NCBI RefSeq assembly: GCF_005222845.1
Contig: NZ_STFZ01000001.1
Span: forward strand, 1-64,000
Direction of reading: 5' to 3'
From: Rhizobium sp. FY34
GTDB lineage: Bacteria > Pseudomonadota > Alphaproteobacteria > Rhizobiales > Rhizobiaceae
Length of the DNA: 64,000 nt
Shown: piece by piece, positions 46,997 through 54,402 of the stretch
Layout: every line of letters starts with the position of its first letter
Position numbering within the stretch: the first letter of the stretch is position 1
Notes under the pieces: generated by a model
What the model was told of the DNA's origin: nothing
Database searches by the model: none
The model's input: only the letters and a program-made list of their open reading frames with translations
Made by a program: the position numbers and the translations under genes

Positions 46997-47779
46997 TCAG
47001 CCGCCGATGAGTGCCAGTGCCCGAACCGGAGACCCGGTGCCCTTGACGAGTTTCAGCGGTGCGGCGATCAGGATTGCTCCCTTGGCCGGCAACTGGTCGA
47101 GGTTGGACAGGCTGGCAAGGCCATATTTATTGGCCTTGTGCATCAGGTTGTGGGCAGGGAAGGGCGGGTTCATGCCACCGGCGGAGCCGGCATCGGTGCC
47201 GATGGTTTCCTGGCCCCAGCCGATAATGCCCTTGCTCAGGAGATATTCGATGGCTTCCACCGTCGGACCCGGCGAATGCGGGCCGTTCTCGTCGGCATTG
47301 AGGAAGGTGTCGGTCGCGCCGTTGCGCTTGTACCAGTCGGTGCGCATCAAGACCCAGCTGCCGGCTCCGATTTCGCCGTGCTCGGCCTCCCAGGCCTTGA
47401 TACTGTCGACGGTCAGGAGATAGTCCGGATCGGCATCGGCCTCCTTTGAGCGGTCGATGACATTGACGGGCGCGACGAAATTTTGCGGGGGGATCGTGTC
47501 GGTCGTGTTGCCCGGATGATCCTTGCCGGTAATCCAGTGGCAGGGTGCATCGAAATGCGTGCCGGTATGTTCACCAAGCTCCAGCCAGTTCCAGGCCCAG
47601 AAAGGACCGTCCTGATCATAGGCGGAGATGGTGTGGACCTTGACCTGCGGCGTGTTCTTGCCGAACTGTGGCGGCAGGTAGAGCACCGGTGTTTCAGGGC
47701 CAAGTGGTGCGGTCAGATCAACGACCTTTACGGCACCGGAAAGAAGCCCTGTTGCGAGCTTTGCAATAGCGTCAGACAT
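46997..47779 (-). CDS. Cyclase-family metal hydrolase, probable isatin hydrolase
   Basis: About 260 residues of the kynurenine formamidase/isatin hydrolase superfamily, with the metal-binding motif HTGTHFDAPCHW (HxGTHxDxPxH). Later segments DTIPPQNF, SWVLMRTDWY and GIIGWGQETIGTDAGS are also family-like, as is PFPAHNLMHK. Isatin hydrolase opens isatin to isatinate with a Mn ion; kynurenine formamidase and arylformamidase are alternatives. The setting (StyA-like, SDR, IorAB) favours isatin. The ATG at 47779 follows GGGGA; the ATG at 47791 lies upstream of that site. Confidence 0.72.
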   Translation of the reverse strand: MSDAIAKLATGLLSGAVKVVDLTAPLGPETPVLYLPPQFGKNTPQVKVHTISAYDQDGPFWAWNWLELGEHTGTHFDAPCHWITGKDHPGNTTDTIPPQNFVAPVNVIDRSKEADADPDYLLTVDSIKAWEAEHGEIGAGSWVLMRTDWYKRNGATDTFLNADENGPHSPGPTVEAIEYLLSKGIIGWGQETIGTDAGSAGGMNPPFPAHNLMHKANKYGLASLSNLDQLPAKGAILIAAPLKLVKGTGSPVRALALIGG

Positions 47780-48080
47780 GGAGTTCCCCATACGTTTCGG
47801 ATGGATTTGGGCGCTGGTTTCTGCCGCGCCTCTTTGGGAAACATCTTAAGCTTCGAAATATGCATTTGCAAGTTTTTTCCAGAATCCGACCACGAGCGAT
47901 GGTTTGGCTACCTCACGATCTGCGGCTTTGATCGACACCCTGAATTACCCGGTAGCGTATGATCTTTCCATGGACCGAACGTCTGCCGCATGGATTAGGT
48001 TACGTATCGACACTAATGCCGATGGCAATGCTGCTCGTCGCCTCTAAACTGGAGATGAGAGTTCTCCGATCCGGAATGCC
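47780..48080. promoter_or_regulatory. Divergent promoter region, isatin hydrolase-like gene / amidase gene
   Basis: No gene is seen. On the minus strand TTGCAA (-35 like) overlaps the ATATGCATTTGCAA palindrome half at 47858-47871, and TTAAGAT lies 16 bases downstream as a -10. The amidase promoter side shows no clear signal. Confidence 0.45.
47858..47871 (-). promoter_or_regulatory. Second copy of the candidate MarR operator
   Basis: ATATGCATTTGCAA shares TATGCAT and TGCA with the perfect palindrome at 40846-40859 and lies at the predicted -35 of the isatin hydrolase-like gene, 79 bases upstream of its start codon. Confidence 0.5.
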
Positions 48081-49436
48081 ATGATGCAGATCTTACCCAG
48101 GGCCGCTTTGACGCTGGCCGTTGCGCGAAACATTATCGAGAGCGATGGGCCTGAGGCCTTGCATGCGCTTGTACTGGAACGGGCAGGGAGCAGTGACGAC
48201 AATTCCATTATCGGCGTGGATGCCGATGCAGGCTGGTCGATCGAGGGACCCTTGAGTGGCATTCCATTTGGCGTCAAGGACAATATCGACAGCCTGCCCT
48301 TTGCGACGACCGGCGGCTCGCCCGGCCTTACCGACTATTTTCCCGCCACCGATGCCCCGGCTGTGGCGCGGTTGAAAGCTGCTGGCGGTTATGTGCCGGT
48401 CAAGCTCAGCCTTCACGAACTTGCGTTCGGGATCACGTCCAATAACAGCCATGCCGGTCCAGTCAGAAATCCCTATGATCCTAAGCGGGTCGCCGGAGGG
48501 TCTTCCGGAGGGAATGCTGCGGCTGTGGCCCGGTCCGTCATCCCCTTTGCGCTGGGAACCGATACCGGCGGATCGACGCGTATCCCTGCTGCCTTTTGCG
48601 GTATTGCCGGCTTCCGTCCCTCCACCGGGCGCTATCCTTCAGGCGGGGTTCTGACCCTATCCACCACGCGCGATACGATCGGCCCGATGGCCGTCGATTG
48701 CTCCGATCTTCTGGAGATTGACGGGCTGATCGTGCCCGAAGAACAGGGCGTGCCCGTCATCGCACGACGCCTGCGGATAGGTCTCCTGAATGCGTCCGCC
48801 GGGCTGTCATTGCAAACCGATGCAGCTTTCGGCAAGGCCATCCTGGCCCTTGAAGCGGCAGGCGTCGCGGACTTCGTCCCCCTCGATGTGCCCGCATTCG
48901 CCGATCTCGATGAGCGGATGGGCCATGCCATCGTCTTCAACGAAGCGGCAGATGTCTGGGAACGCTTTTGTCGGGAAAAACGCGGTCTCTCTCTTTCCGC
49001 CTTTGCCGAACTGATTGCCAGCCCGGACGTGCGCCATGTCTTCGGCTCGCTGGAGCACCTGGCGCTAGAGACCCGGCCTGCCTTCGAGAGGGCCGTGCAC
49101 GGCGGCCTGCTGGGTGCACTTCGCAAGGACTATGCCGATCTCTTTTCGGCAAATGGTCTCGACCTGATCGCCATGCCGACCAGTCCCGTACCGCCGCCAT
49201 TCATCGGCGAGGACATGACCATGGCGACGGATCTGGGGCTGAAGTCCACGTTCGACACTGTGGCCCGAAATACCGCGCTCGCGACACTGACCGGCGCGCC
49301 ATCGCTATCGATCCCTGCAGGCCTCGATGCGGGCGGTCTTCCCGTGGGTCTGATGATCGAGGGGCGTCCTGGAGAGGATCGTTTCGTGCTTGCTGCTGGT
49401 GCGCGTATCGAAAGCGTGTTGAAAGGCCTGATCTGA
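48081..49436 (+). CDS. Amidase signature enzyme, indoleacetamide hydrolase-like
   Basis: The 451-residue protein has the amidase Ser-cisSer-Lys triad: Lys66 (GVKDNID), Ser141 (AGGSSGGNAAAVA) and nucleophile Ser165 (GTDTGGSTRIPAAFCG). The segment GFRPSTGRYPSGGV and the following TTRDTIGPMAV are typical of IaaH/mandelamide-type amidases. IaaH releases indole-3-acetate from indoleacetamide, which would suit the neighbouring indole-type genes, but amidases are easily misassigned. Two start codons, 48081 and 48084, are in frame. It is followed 102 bases later by a LuxR-type regulator. Confidence 0.8.
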   Translation: MMQILPRAALTLAVARNIIESDGPEALHALVLERAGSSDDNSIIGVDADAGWSIEGPLSGIPFGVKDNIDSLPFATTGGSPGLTDYFPATDAPAVARLKAAGGYVPVKLSLHELAFGITSNNSHAGPVRNPYDPKRVAGGSSGGNAAAVARSVIPFALGTDTGGSTRIPAAFCGIAGFRPSTGRYPSGGVLTLSTTRDTIGPMAVDCSDLLEIDGLIVPEEQGVPVIARRLRIGLLNASAGLSLQTDAAFGKAILALEAAGVADFVPLDVPAFADLDERMGHAIVFNEAADVWERFCREKRGLSLSAFAELIASPDVRHVFGSLEHLALETRPAFERAVHGGLLGALRKDYADLFSANGLDLIAMPTSPVPPPFIGEDMTMATDLGLKSTFDTVARNTALATLTGAPSLSIPAGLDAGGLPVGLMIEGRPGEDRFVLAAGARIESVLKGLI

Positions 49437-49538
49437 TGCCAGTTGGTGCGAGTTTCAGCCTATCATGAAGACAAAACAACCTTTCTTCTTGTCAAACAAC
49501 AAATAGCCCCTTTTACTCTCCCAAGAGGGAAAAAGACC

Positions 49539-50279
49539 ATGGGAACCCAGGTTCGCGACATGACAGGCTCCGAGATCGAGATGCTCGCCGGCGTCGTGCG
49601 CGATCTTTGTTTGGGGCAAACGCGTGCGGACCCCCGGCCTTTCGTCGCCGACAGATTGAGGCGGTTGCTGCGGGCCGATACACTGGCCTCTTACACCTGG
49701 GATCCAAGACAGGAACGCTACGAACAGCCGGTGATCGTCAATCAGGATCCCACCAATGTCGCGCGCTATCTGGACAGTTTGCAGTTTGACGATCCCTTGA
49801 CTGCGCGCATGCGATGCTATGAGCAGGCGACGATTGTGGAAACTGCCTTCCCCATGGCGGAATTGGGGAGCACCGGTTTCTACCAGGATTTTCTGAGGCC
49901 GGACGGCATGTATCACGGCATCAACATCTATCGCCCCGTGCGTGTCGGGCGCGTTATCGATTTTCGCATATGGCGACACAGGAGCCGTGAGGCATTCGAA
50001 GATCGTGACGTTGATCTGCTCAACACGATCATGACATTTGTTGTTTCAGCAAGCGATACGTTCTGCGCGACCACCGATCAGGATATCTTGACCGCCAGGG
50101 AGGTGGAAATTGCCCGCCTCGTGGCCCGTGGTTGCACCGACCGCGATATCGCCCGGATTCTGGGTATCAGCTTTTCCACCGTGCGCACCCATGTGAACCG
50201 GTGTTTCGAAAAACTCGGTTGCGCCAACCGCGCCGAGCTTGGTGCGCGCTTTTATGCCTCCTTGTCCAGCCAGGCCTGA
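49539..50279 (+). CDS. LuxR-family transcriptional regulator
   Basis: A 246-residue regulator with an N-terminal sensory domain resembling the autoinducer-binding or GAF-like fold (YTWDPRQERYEQPV; GFYQDFLRPDGMYHG) and a C-terminal LuxR HTH at about 185-240 (LTAREVEIARLVARGCTDRD and ILGISFSTVRTHVNRCFEKL). The preferred ATG at 49539 follows AGAGGGAAAA; the frame is open to 49443. It is not an obvious quorum-sensing regulator because the acyl-homoserine-lactone residues are not recognisable. It could control the amidase upstream or the nitronate operon downstream. Confidence 0.82.
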   Translation: MGTQVRDMTGSEIEMLAGVVRDLCLGQTRADPRPFVADRLRRLLRADTLASYTWDPRQERYEQPVIVNQDPTNVARYLDSLQFDDPLTARMRCYEQATIVETAFPMAELGSTGFYQDFLRPDGMYHGINIYRPVRVGRVIDFRIWRHRSREAFEDRDVDLLNTIMTFVVSASDTFCATTDQDILTAREVEIARLVARGCTDRDIARILGISFSTVRTHVNRCFEKLGCANRAELGARFYASLSSQA

Positions 50280-50391
50280 GCAGGGCTGATCGTATCGGCA
50301 TTACTGTCGATATCGGTTTCCTCCCGACTTCGCCACAATGAAGTCAAGAAACTGTCTCGGGCAAAGCCCGAGTGAAAAAAGGGAACCGACA

Positions 50392-51438
50392 ATGCCGACC
50401 ATCAAGACTCGTTTCACCGAGACATTCGCAACTCATCATCCCTTTGCGCAAGCGGGCATGGCCTTCGCTGGCGAGAAGAAGGAACTCGCCATTGCTGTCA
50501 GTCGTGCGGGCGGTGTCGGTGCGATCGGCGTTGGTTTCATGCCGCCGGAAATCCTGCGCCAGACCATCCGCGAGATACGCGAGGCGGGTGTCGAGATGTT
50601 CAATATCAACTTCATCACCTGTTTTGGCAACGAAGATCAGGTGAAGGTCGCGGCTGAAGAAAAGGTTCCGGTGGTCTCGTTTCACTGGGGCCATCCTCCC
50701 GCCCATCAGGTGTCCCTGCTGAAGGAGGCCGGGTGTTCGCTATGGGTGCAGATCGGTTCGGTGGCCGATGCGCTGACGGCCGTCGGCTATGGTGCCGACG
50801 TGATCATCGCACAGGGTCAGGAGGCAGGCGGTCACAATTATCAGGGTATTGGTGGCCTGAATCAGGCCGGGATGGGCGGGATCGCCTTGATCCCCGTCAT
50901 TGTCGATGCGGTGGGAGACAAGGCGCTGGTGCTCGCCGCCGGCGGGATTGCCGATGGACGCGGGGTGGCTGCTGCGCTGGCGCTTGGCGCCGACGGCGTT
51001 TGGGTTGGTACACGGCTGGTTGCCTCTGAGGAGGCCTATGTTCATCCGGACCACCACCGTCGCCTCGTCGAGGCAGAAGGCACGGACACCATGTTTTCCG
51101 CTGTTTTCGGACCCGAAATGCCCTTCTTCAATCCGATGCGCCTTCACAAGAGCCGGGTTGTGGCGGAATGGACCGATCGGCTTGCCGAGGTGCCGACGGA
51201 GCGCGGTGATCTCGAGGTGATCGGTGAGACGGTGTTTCTGGGTCAGCCGCATACCAAGCGCAAGTTCGATGTGATCCTGCCGACGCCAGAGACCTCCGGG
51301 GACCTGGAAGAGATGGCCTGGCTGATGGGGCAGGGTGTCGGGCTTATCAAGTCTATCCGTCCGGCAGCTGCGATTGTCAGCGAGATGATGGATGAAGCGG
51401 CGGCAATCATTCGCAGCAAAGCTCAACGGATATCCTGA
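50392..51438 (+). CDS. Nitronate monooxygenase
   Basis: The 348-residue FMN-dependent TIM-barrel enzyme oxidises alkyl nitronates (such as propionate-3-nitronate or 2-nitropropane) to carbonyl compounds and nitrite. It shows NFITCFG, SFHWGHPP and QGQEAGGHNYQGI, and phosphate-binding LAAGGIADGRGVAAAL. The ATG at 50392 follows AAAAAAGGGAACC; the frame is open to 50338. A 1-base overlap (TGATG) couples it to the MOSC gene. Some relatives act as dioxygenases or isomerases, so substrate is not certain. Confidence 0.85.
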   Translation: MPTIKTRFTETFATHHPFAQAGMAFAGEKKELAIAVSRAGGVGAIGVGFMPPEILRQTIREIREAGVEMFNINFITCFGNEDQVKVAAEEKVPVVSFHWGHPPAHQVSLLKEAGCSLWVQIGSVADALTAVGYGADVIIAQGQEAGGHNYQGIGGLNQAGMGGIALIPVIVDAVGDKALVLAAGGIADGRGVAAALALGADGVWVGTRLVASEEAYVHPDHHRRLVEAEGTDTMFSAVFGPEMPFFNPMRLHKSRVVAEWTDRLAEVPTERGDLEVIGETVFLGQPHTKRKFDVILPTPETSGDLEEMAWLMGQGVGLIKSIRPAAAIVSEMMDEAAAIIRSKAQRIS

Positions 51439-52226
51439 TGATTGAGGGACGTATCGACAGCCTGTACCGCTATCCGGTCAAGGGGCTGACAGGCGAAATG
51501 CTGCAGCGGGTCTCACTCGTTGCGGGAGAAGGTTTTCCTGCCGACCGCCTCTTCGGCTTCGTCCGTCATGGCAGCGGGTTTGATCCGGCGCGGCCTCAGC
51601 CTCTGCCGAAGGATCGTTTCCTGATGCTGATGAAGGATGAGAGATTGGCGGGCCTTGAGGCCAGTTTCGATCCGGCAAACTGGCATTTTGATGTGCGCGT
51701 GCAGGGACATCTGGTGCATCGGGCCGATCTCTCGCGGCAGGATGGGCGTGATGCGACAGAGGCCTTCTTTGCCACGATGTTCGATATTCCACATGAGGAA
51801 ATGCCGCGCTTCGTTCATGCCGCACCCCATCGATTTACCGATGTCTCTGTCGTCTCGTCCGGTCTGATGAACGCGGTGTCGCTCATCAACCTGGAAAGCC
51901 TGCGTGATTTCGAGATGCGCCTGGGCAAGGAGGTTTTGCCCGCACGGTTTCGAGCGAATATCTATTTCGACGGATGGCCCGCATTCAGTGAACTCGAACT
52001 GGTGGGACGGGAGATCATGATCGGTGAAGCCCGTGCGATCGTGACCCTGCGGACCCGCCGCTGCGCTGCAACCGAGGTCAATCCGCGAACCGCCCGGCGC
52101 GACATCCCGGTTCCACGGCTGCTGATGCAGCATTATGGCCATTCTGACCTTGGAATCTATGCGGAGATCCAGGATGACGCGGTGATCGAGCCAGGCAGCC
52201 GCATTTCCGTCATGGGGGCAAACTGA
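51438..52226 (+). CDS. MOSC domain-containing protein
   Basis: The 262-residue protein has a beta-barrel MOSC N domain at the start (GRIDSLYRYPVKGLTGE) and the MOSC domain with its conserved cysteine near the end (LRTRRCAATEVNPRTARR). The cysteine is expected to bind molybdenum cofactor. Family members such as YcbX and mARC reduce N-hydroxylated compounds, with electrons from a partner. The reductase gene immediately downstream (1-base overlap, TGATG) is the natural electron donor. This suggests an N-oxide or N-hydroxyl reductase pair. Confidence 0.85.
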   Translation: MIEGRIDSLYRYPVKGLTGEMLQRVSLVAGEGFPADRLFGFVRHGSGFDPARPQPLPKDRFLMLMKDERLAGLEASFDPANWHFDVRVQGHLVHRADLSRQDGRDATEAFFATMFDIPHEEMPRFVHAAPHRFTDVSVVSSGLMNAVSLINLESLRDFEMRLGKEVLPARFRANIYFDGWPAFSELELVGREIMIGEARAIVTLRTRRCAATEVNPRTARRDIPVPRLLMQHYGHSDLGIYAEIQDDAVIEPGSRISVMGAN

Positions 52227-53170
52227 TGCAGGCAAATCTTTCCCTGAGATTGTCGCAAAAGCGCGATCTGACGGCGGATATTTGTGAATTCACATTCGTC
52301 GCGGCCGATGGCGCGCCCTTGCCGCGCTTCGAAGCCGGCGCGCATCTGACGATCGAGACCCCGTCTGGGGCGTGGCGCAGCTATTCGCTGAACAATGACG
52401 ATGGTGAAACCTCGCGATATGTAATTGCCGTCAAGCGTGAGGAGCAGGGGCGCGGGGGATCGCTGTCTTTGCACCGGCAACTTCACGTCGATCAGCTCGT
52501 GCACGCACGTGCGCCGCACAACGGCTTTGCCCTTGTATCGGCGCCCCGCTACCTGCTGATCGCGGGCGGGATAGGCATCACGCCGATGCTGTCCATGTTG
52601 CGACGGCTGCGACGGCAGGGTTGTGATGTCCACATGGTCTATCTGACGCGTTCTCGCGACATGGCTGCCTATGCGGATCTTCTGGAATCTCCTGAATTCA
52701 GTGGCCTTGTGACGCTACACCATGACCATGGCGATCCGAAGCGGACCTATGACTTCTGGCCGTTGTTTGCGACACCCGATGATCGACATATCTATTTTTG
52801 CGGCCCTCCCGCCTTGATGAATGCAATCTATCTGCGCACCATCCATTGGCCGCGCCGGCAGATCCATTCGGAATCCTTCTCCGGTGTGGATGCGCAAGAT
52901 GGGCAGGCAAGTGCCTTCCGATTGCGGCGAGCCTCCACGGGCGAAACTTTCGACATTGCCGCCGACAAGAGCATTCTCGATGTCCTGCGCGATCGCAGGA
53001 TCGCCTTTGCGAGCTCTTGTGAAAGCGGTACATGTGGGACCTGCAAAGTGCCCCTCGTGGCCGGCGAGCCGGATCACCGCGACCTGTGTCTCAGCGAGGA
53101 GGAACGGCAATCCGCGTTCATCCCTTGTGTCTCCCGTGCGCTTTCGGATGAAATCACGCTGGATATCTGA
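52226..53170 (+). CDS. Three-domain flavin/NAD/2Fe-2S oxidoreductase (phthalate dioxygenase reductase type)
   Basis: 314 residues with a flavin-binding barrel (GAHLTIETPSGAWRSYSLN), an NAD-binding domain (LLIAGGIGITPMLSML) and a C-terminal plant-type 2Fe-2S domain with Cys265, Cys270, Cys273 and Cys301 (SCESGTCGTCKVPL). Such reductases donate electrons to Rieske oxygenases, but no oxygenase is in this operon and a MOSC protein precedes it with a 1-base overlap. It is therefore probably the electron donor of the MOSC protein. In some bacteria these two proteins are one fused polypeptide. Confidence 0.88.
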   Translation: MQANLSLRLSQKRDLTADICEFTFVAADGAPLPRFEAGAHLTIETPSGAWRSYSLNNDDGETSRYVIAVKREEQGRGGSLSLHRQLHVDQLVHARAPHNGFALVSAPRYLLIAGGIGITPMLSMLRRLRRQGCDVHMVYLTRSRDMAAYADLLESPEFSGLVTLHHDHGDPKRTYDFWPLFATPDDRHIYFCGPPALMNAIYLRTIHWPRRQIHSESFSGVDAQDGQASAFRLRRASTGETFDIAADKSILDVLRDRRIAFASSCESGTCGTCKVPLVAGEPDHRDLCLSEEERQSAFIPCVSRALSDEITLDI

Positions 53171-53196
53171 CGCGAGAGGACCGACAGCGCATTCTC

Positions 53197-53535
53197 ATGA
53201 ACCTGATCGATCAATGGGTGGGTGCGATCAATCGAAGCGATGCAGGAGCTGTTGCCGCGCTGTTTGGTGCAAACGCCTTGTTCATGGGTTCGCAGCCGGC
53301 ACCACTTGTTTCACGGGCTTCGATTGAGGACTATTATCTTGGCATTCCGCGAGGATTGAAGGTCAAGGCCACTTTGGTCGAGGCGCAGGCTCCATCGCCT
53401 GACCTGATCGTTGCCACGATCGCCGCGACCTTTTCCGTTCCGGATCAGGACGAGAGGATCGCAATGATCGCACTTGCCGTTCGGCGTGACGACGAGGATT
53501 GGTTGATCGCGCTTTACCAGTTGCGATGGATGTGA
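53197..53535 (+). CDS. SnoaL-like / NTF2-fold protein
   Basis: A 112-residue protein of the NTF2-like superfamily: LIDQWVGAINRSDAGAVAAL start, ANALFMGSQPAPLVSRASIE in the middle and WLIALYQLRWM at the end, matching the pattern of small SnoaL-like domain proteins. Its role is unknown; in an operon with a nitronate monooxygenase and MOSC reductase it may bind a small organic substrate. The gene is 26 bases after the reductase. Confidence 0.65.
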   Translation: MNLIDQWVGAINRSDAGAVAALFGANALFMGSQPAPLVSRASIEDYYLGIPRGLKVKATLVEAQAPSPDLIVATIAATFSVPDQDERIAMIALAVRRDDEDWLIALYQLRWM

Positions 53536-53596
53536 TGCACCCAGGGTCAAGGGGAGGCATAGAGGTCACGCAGGCGGTCGTCTTGTTCAATCGTCT

Positions 53597-54013
53597 TCAT
53601 TCATCGCGATTGAGGAATGACCGTCCACCGTCGGCGACAACATCCGCCAGCGTGTAGCGCTCCAGCACATCGAAGAAGGCCGACAAGGCAAGATCCAATG
53701 GTCCTGGAAGCCTGCAAAATCCAAGCAGCTTGCAATTTGCGCATTCCACCAGATCTATCTTGCCTTCCGTCTGGCGAATGAGACGCCCGATATTGATCTC
53801 CTCTGGCTGCAATGCCAGCCGGATCCCGCCATTTCGACCGCGCAGGGCTGTTACATAGCCGCGCGCCGAGAGCTCGCTGACAACCTTCATAAGGTGGTTC
53901 TGCGATATCTCATAGGTGGTGGCAATTTCTCCGATCGAGCTGATCCGATCCCTGTGCGTTGCCAGGAAGAGGAGAACACGAATGGAATAGTCTGAAAAAC
54001 GGCTCAATCGCAT
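53597..54013 (-). CDS. nsrR: Nitric-oxide-sensing Rrf2-family repressor NsrR
   Basis: The 138-residue protein has a winged HTH (SSIGEIATTYEISQNHLMKV) and cysteines at 91, 94 and 100 (CANCKLLGFC), matching the NsrR iron-sulfur ligand pattern. NsrR releases DNA when NO attacks the cluster and commonly represses hmp, which is divergent from it here. Two sites resembling the NsrR operator lie just upstream of its start (54021-54043, 54059-54081). Other Rrf2 proteins (RirA, IscR) are less consistent with this context. Confidence 0.92.
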   Translation of the reverse strand: MRLSRFSDYSIRVLLFLATHRDRISSIGEIATTYEISQNHLMKVVSELSARGYVTALRGRNGGIRLALQPEEINIGRLIRQTEGKIDLVECANCKLLGFCRLPGPLDLALSAFFDVLERYTLADVVADGGRSFLNRDE

Positions 54014-54020
54014 GGCTTAA

Positions 54021-54043
54021 AAGATGTATTTCATTTGCACATT
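54021..54043. promoter_or_regulatory. Candidate NsrR operator 1
   Basis: AAGATGTATTTCATTTGCAC (from 54021) resembles the dyad NsrR consensus AAGATGCATTT-N-AAATGCATCTT, with the left half nearly perfect. It lies 8 bases upstream of the nsrR start codon. Confidence 0.6.
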
Positions 54044-54058
54044 ATGTCGGTTGGCGAT

Positions 54059-54081
54059 ATATAGCATTTCAGATGCATGTT
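54059..54081. promoter_or_regulatory. Candidate NsrR operator 2
   Basis: The core GCATTTCAGATGCAT fits the central part of the NsrR dyad (ATTT-N-AAATGCAT), and 17 of 22 informative positions agree in my count. It is 45 bases from the nsrR start. Confidence 0.6.
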
Positions 54082-54402
54082 TCGAAGCGAATTAATCGGC
54101 TCGAATGGCAAGCTGGTGCTCTCTACCGGGCTGACGAGGTCTCAGGTGAAGGTTTCATCTGAGAACTGGGCCAGGCTTTGCCCTTCGCGCTACGCATTCC
54201 TGCGCGGCATCTGGCGCTGTTGGAAACCGGGTCGGCCTTCTGGGCTTTGACCCATCCACTCCACGGCGCACATCAGCTGGCAACGACGCCGGCCGATGCT
54301 CAGCCATACACATCAGGGTGAAGCACGGATGCCCGCATGCCGTGGCATCTTCATGCGCCCTGCGTGTTTCACTTAAACTCGTTTGCACGAAAGGCAGGCT
54401 CA

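Larger units (their letters stand above)
54014..54402. promoter_or_regulatory. Divergent nsrR-hmp regulatory region
   Basis: Apart from two NsrR-like sites near nsrR, no gene or other signal is seen. The gap is long for a divergent pair (389 bases), and the sites are 320-380 bases from hmp. A separate hmp promoter close to 54380 may exist, but none stands out. Confidence 0.5.

Noticed and set aside
45731-47449. 572-codon plus-strand frame opposite the CrtI-like and isatin hydrolase-like genes
   Set aside because: It spans two genes on the other strand with clear cofactor motifs; no start signal.
49443-49538. Longer N-terminus for the LuxR-type regulator
   Set aside because: The first 32 codons have no family features and the internal ATG has a good Shine-Dalgarno.
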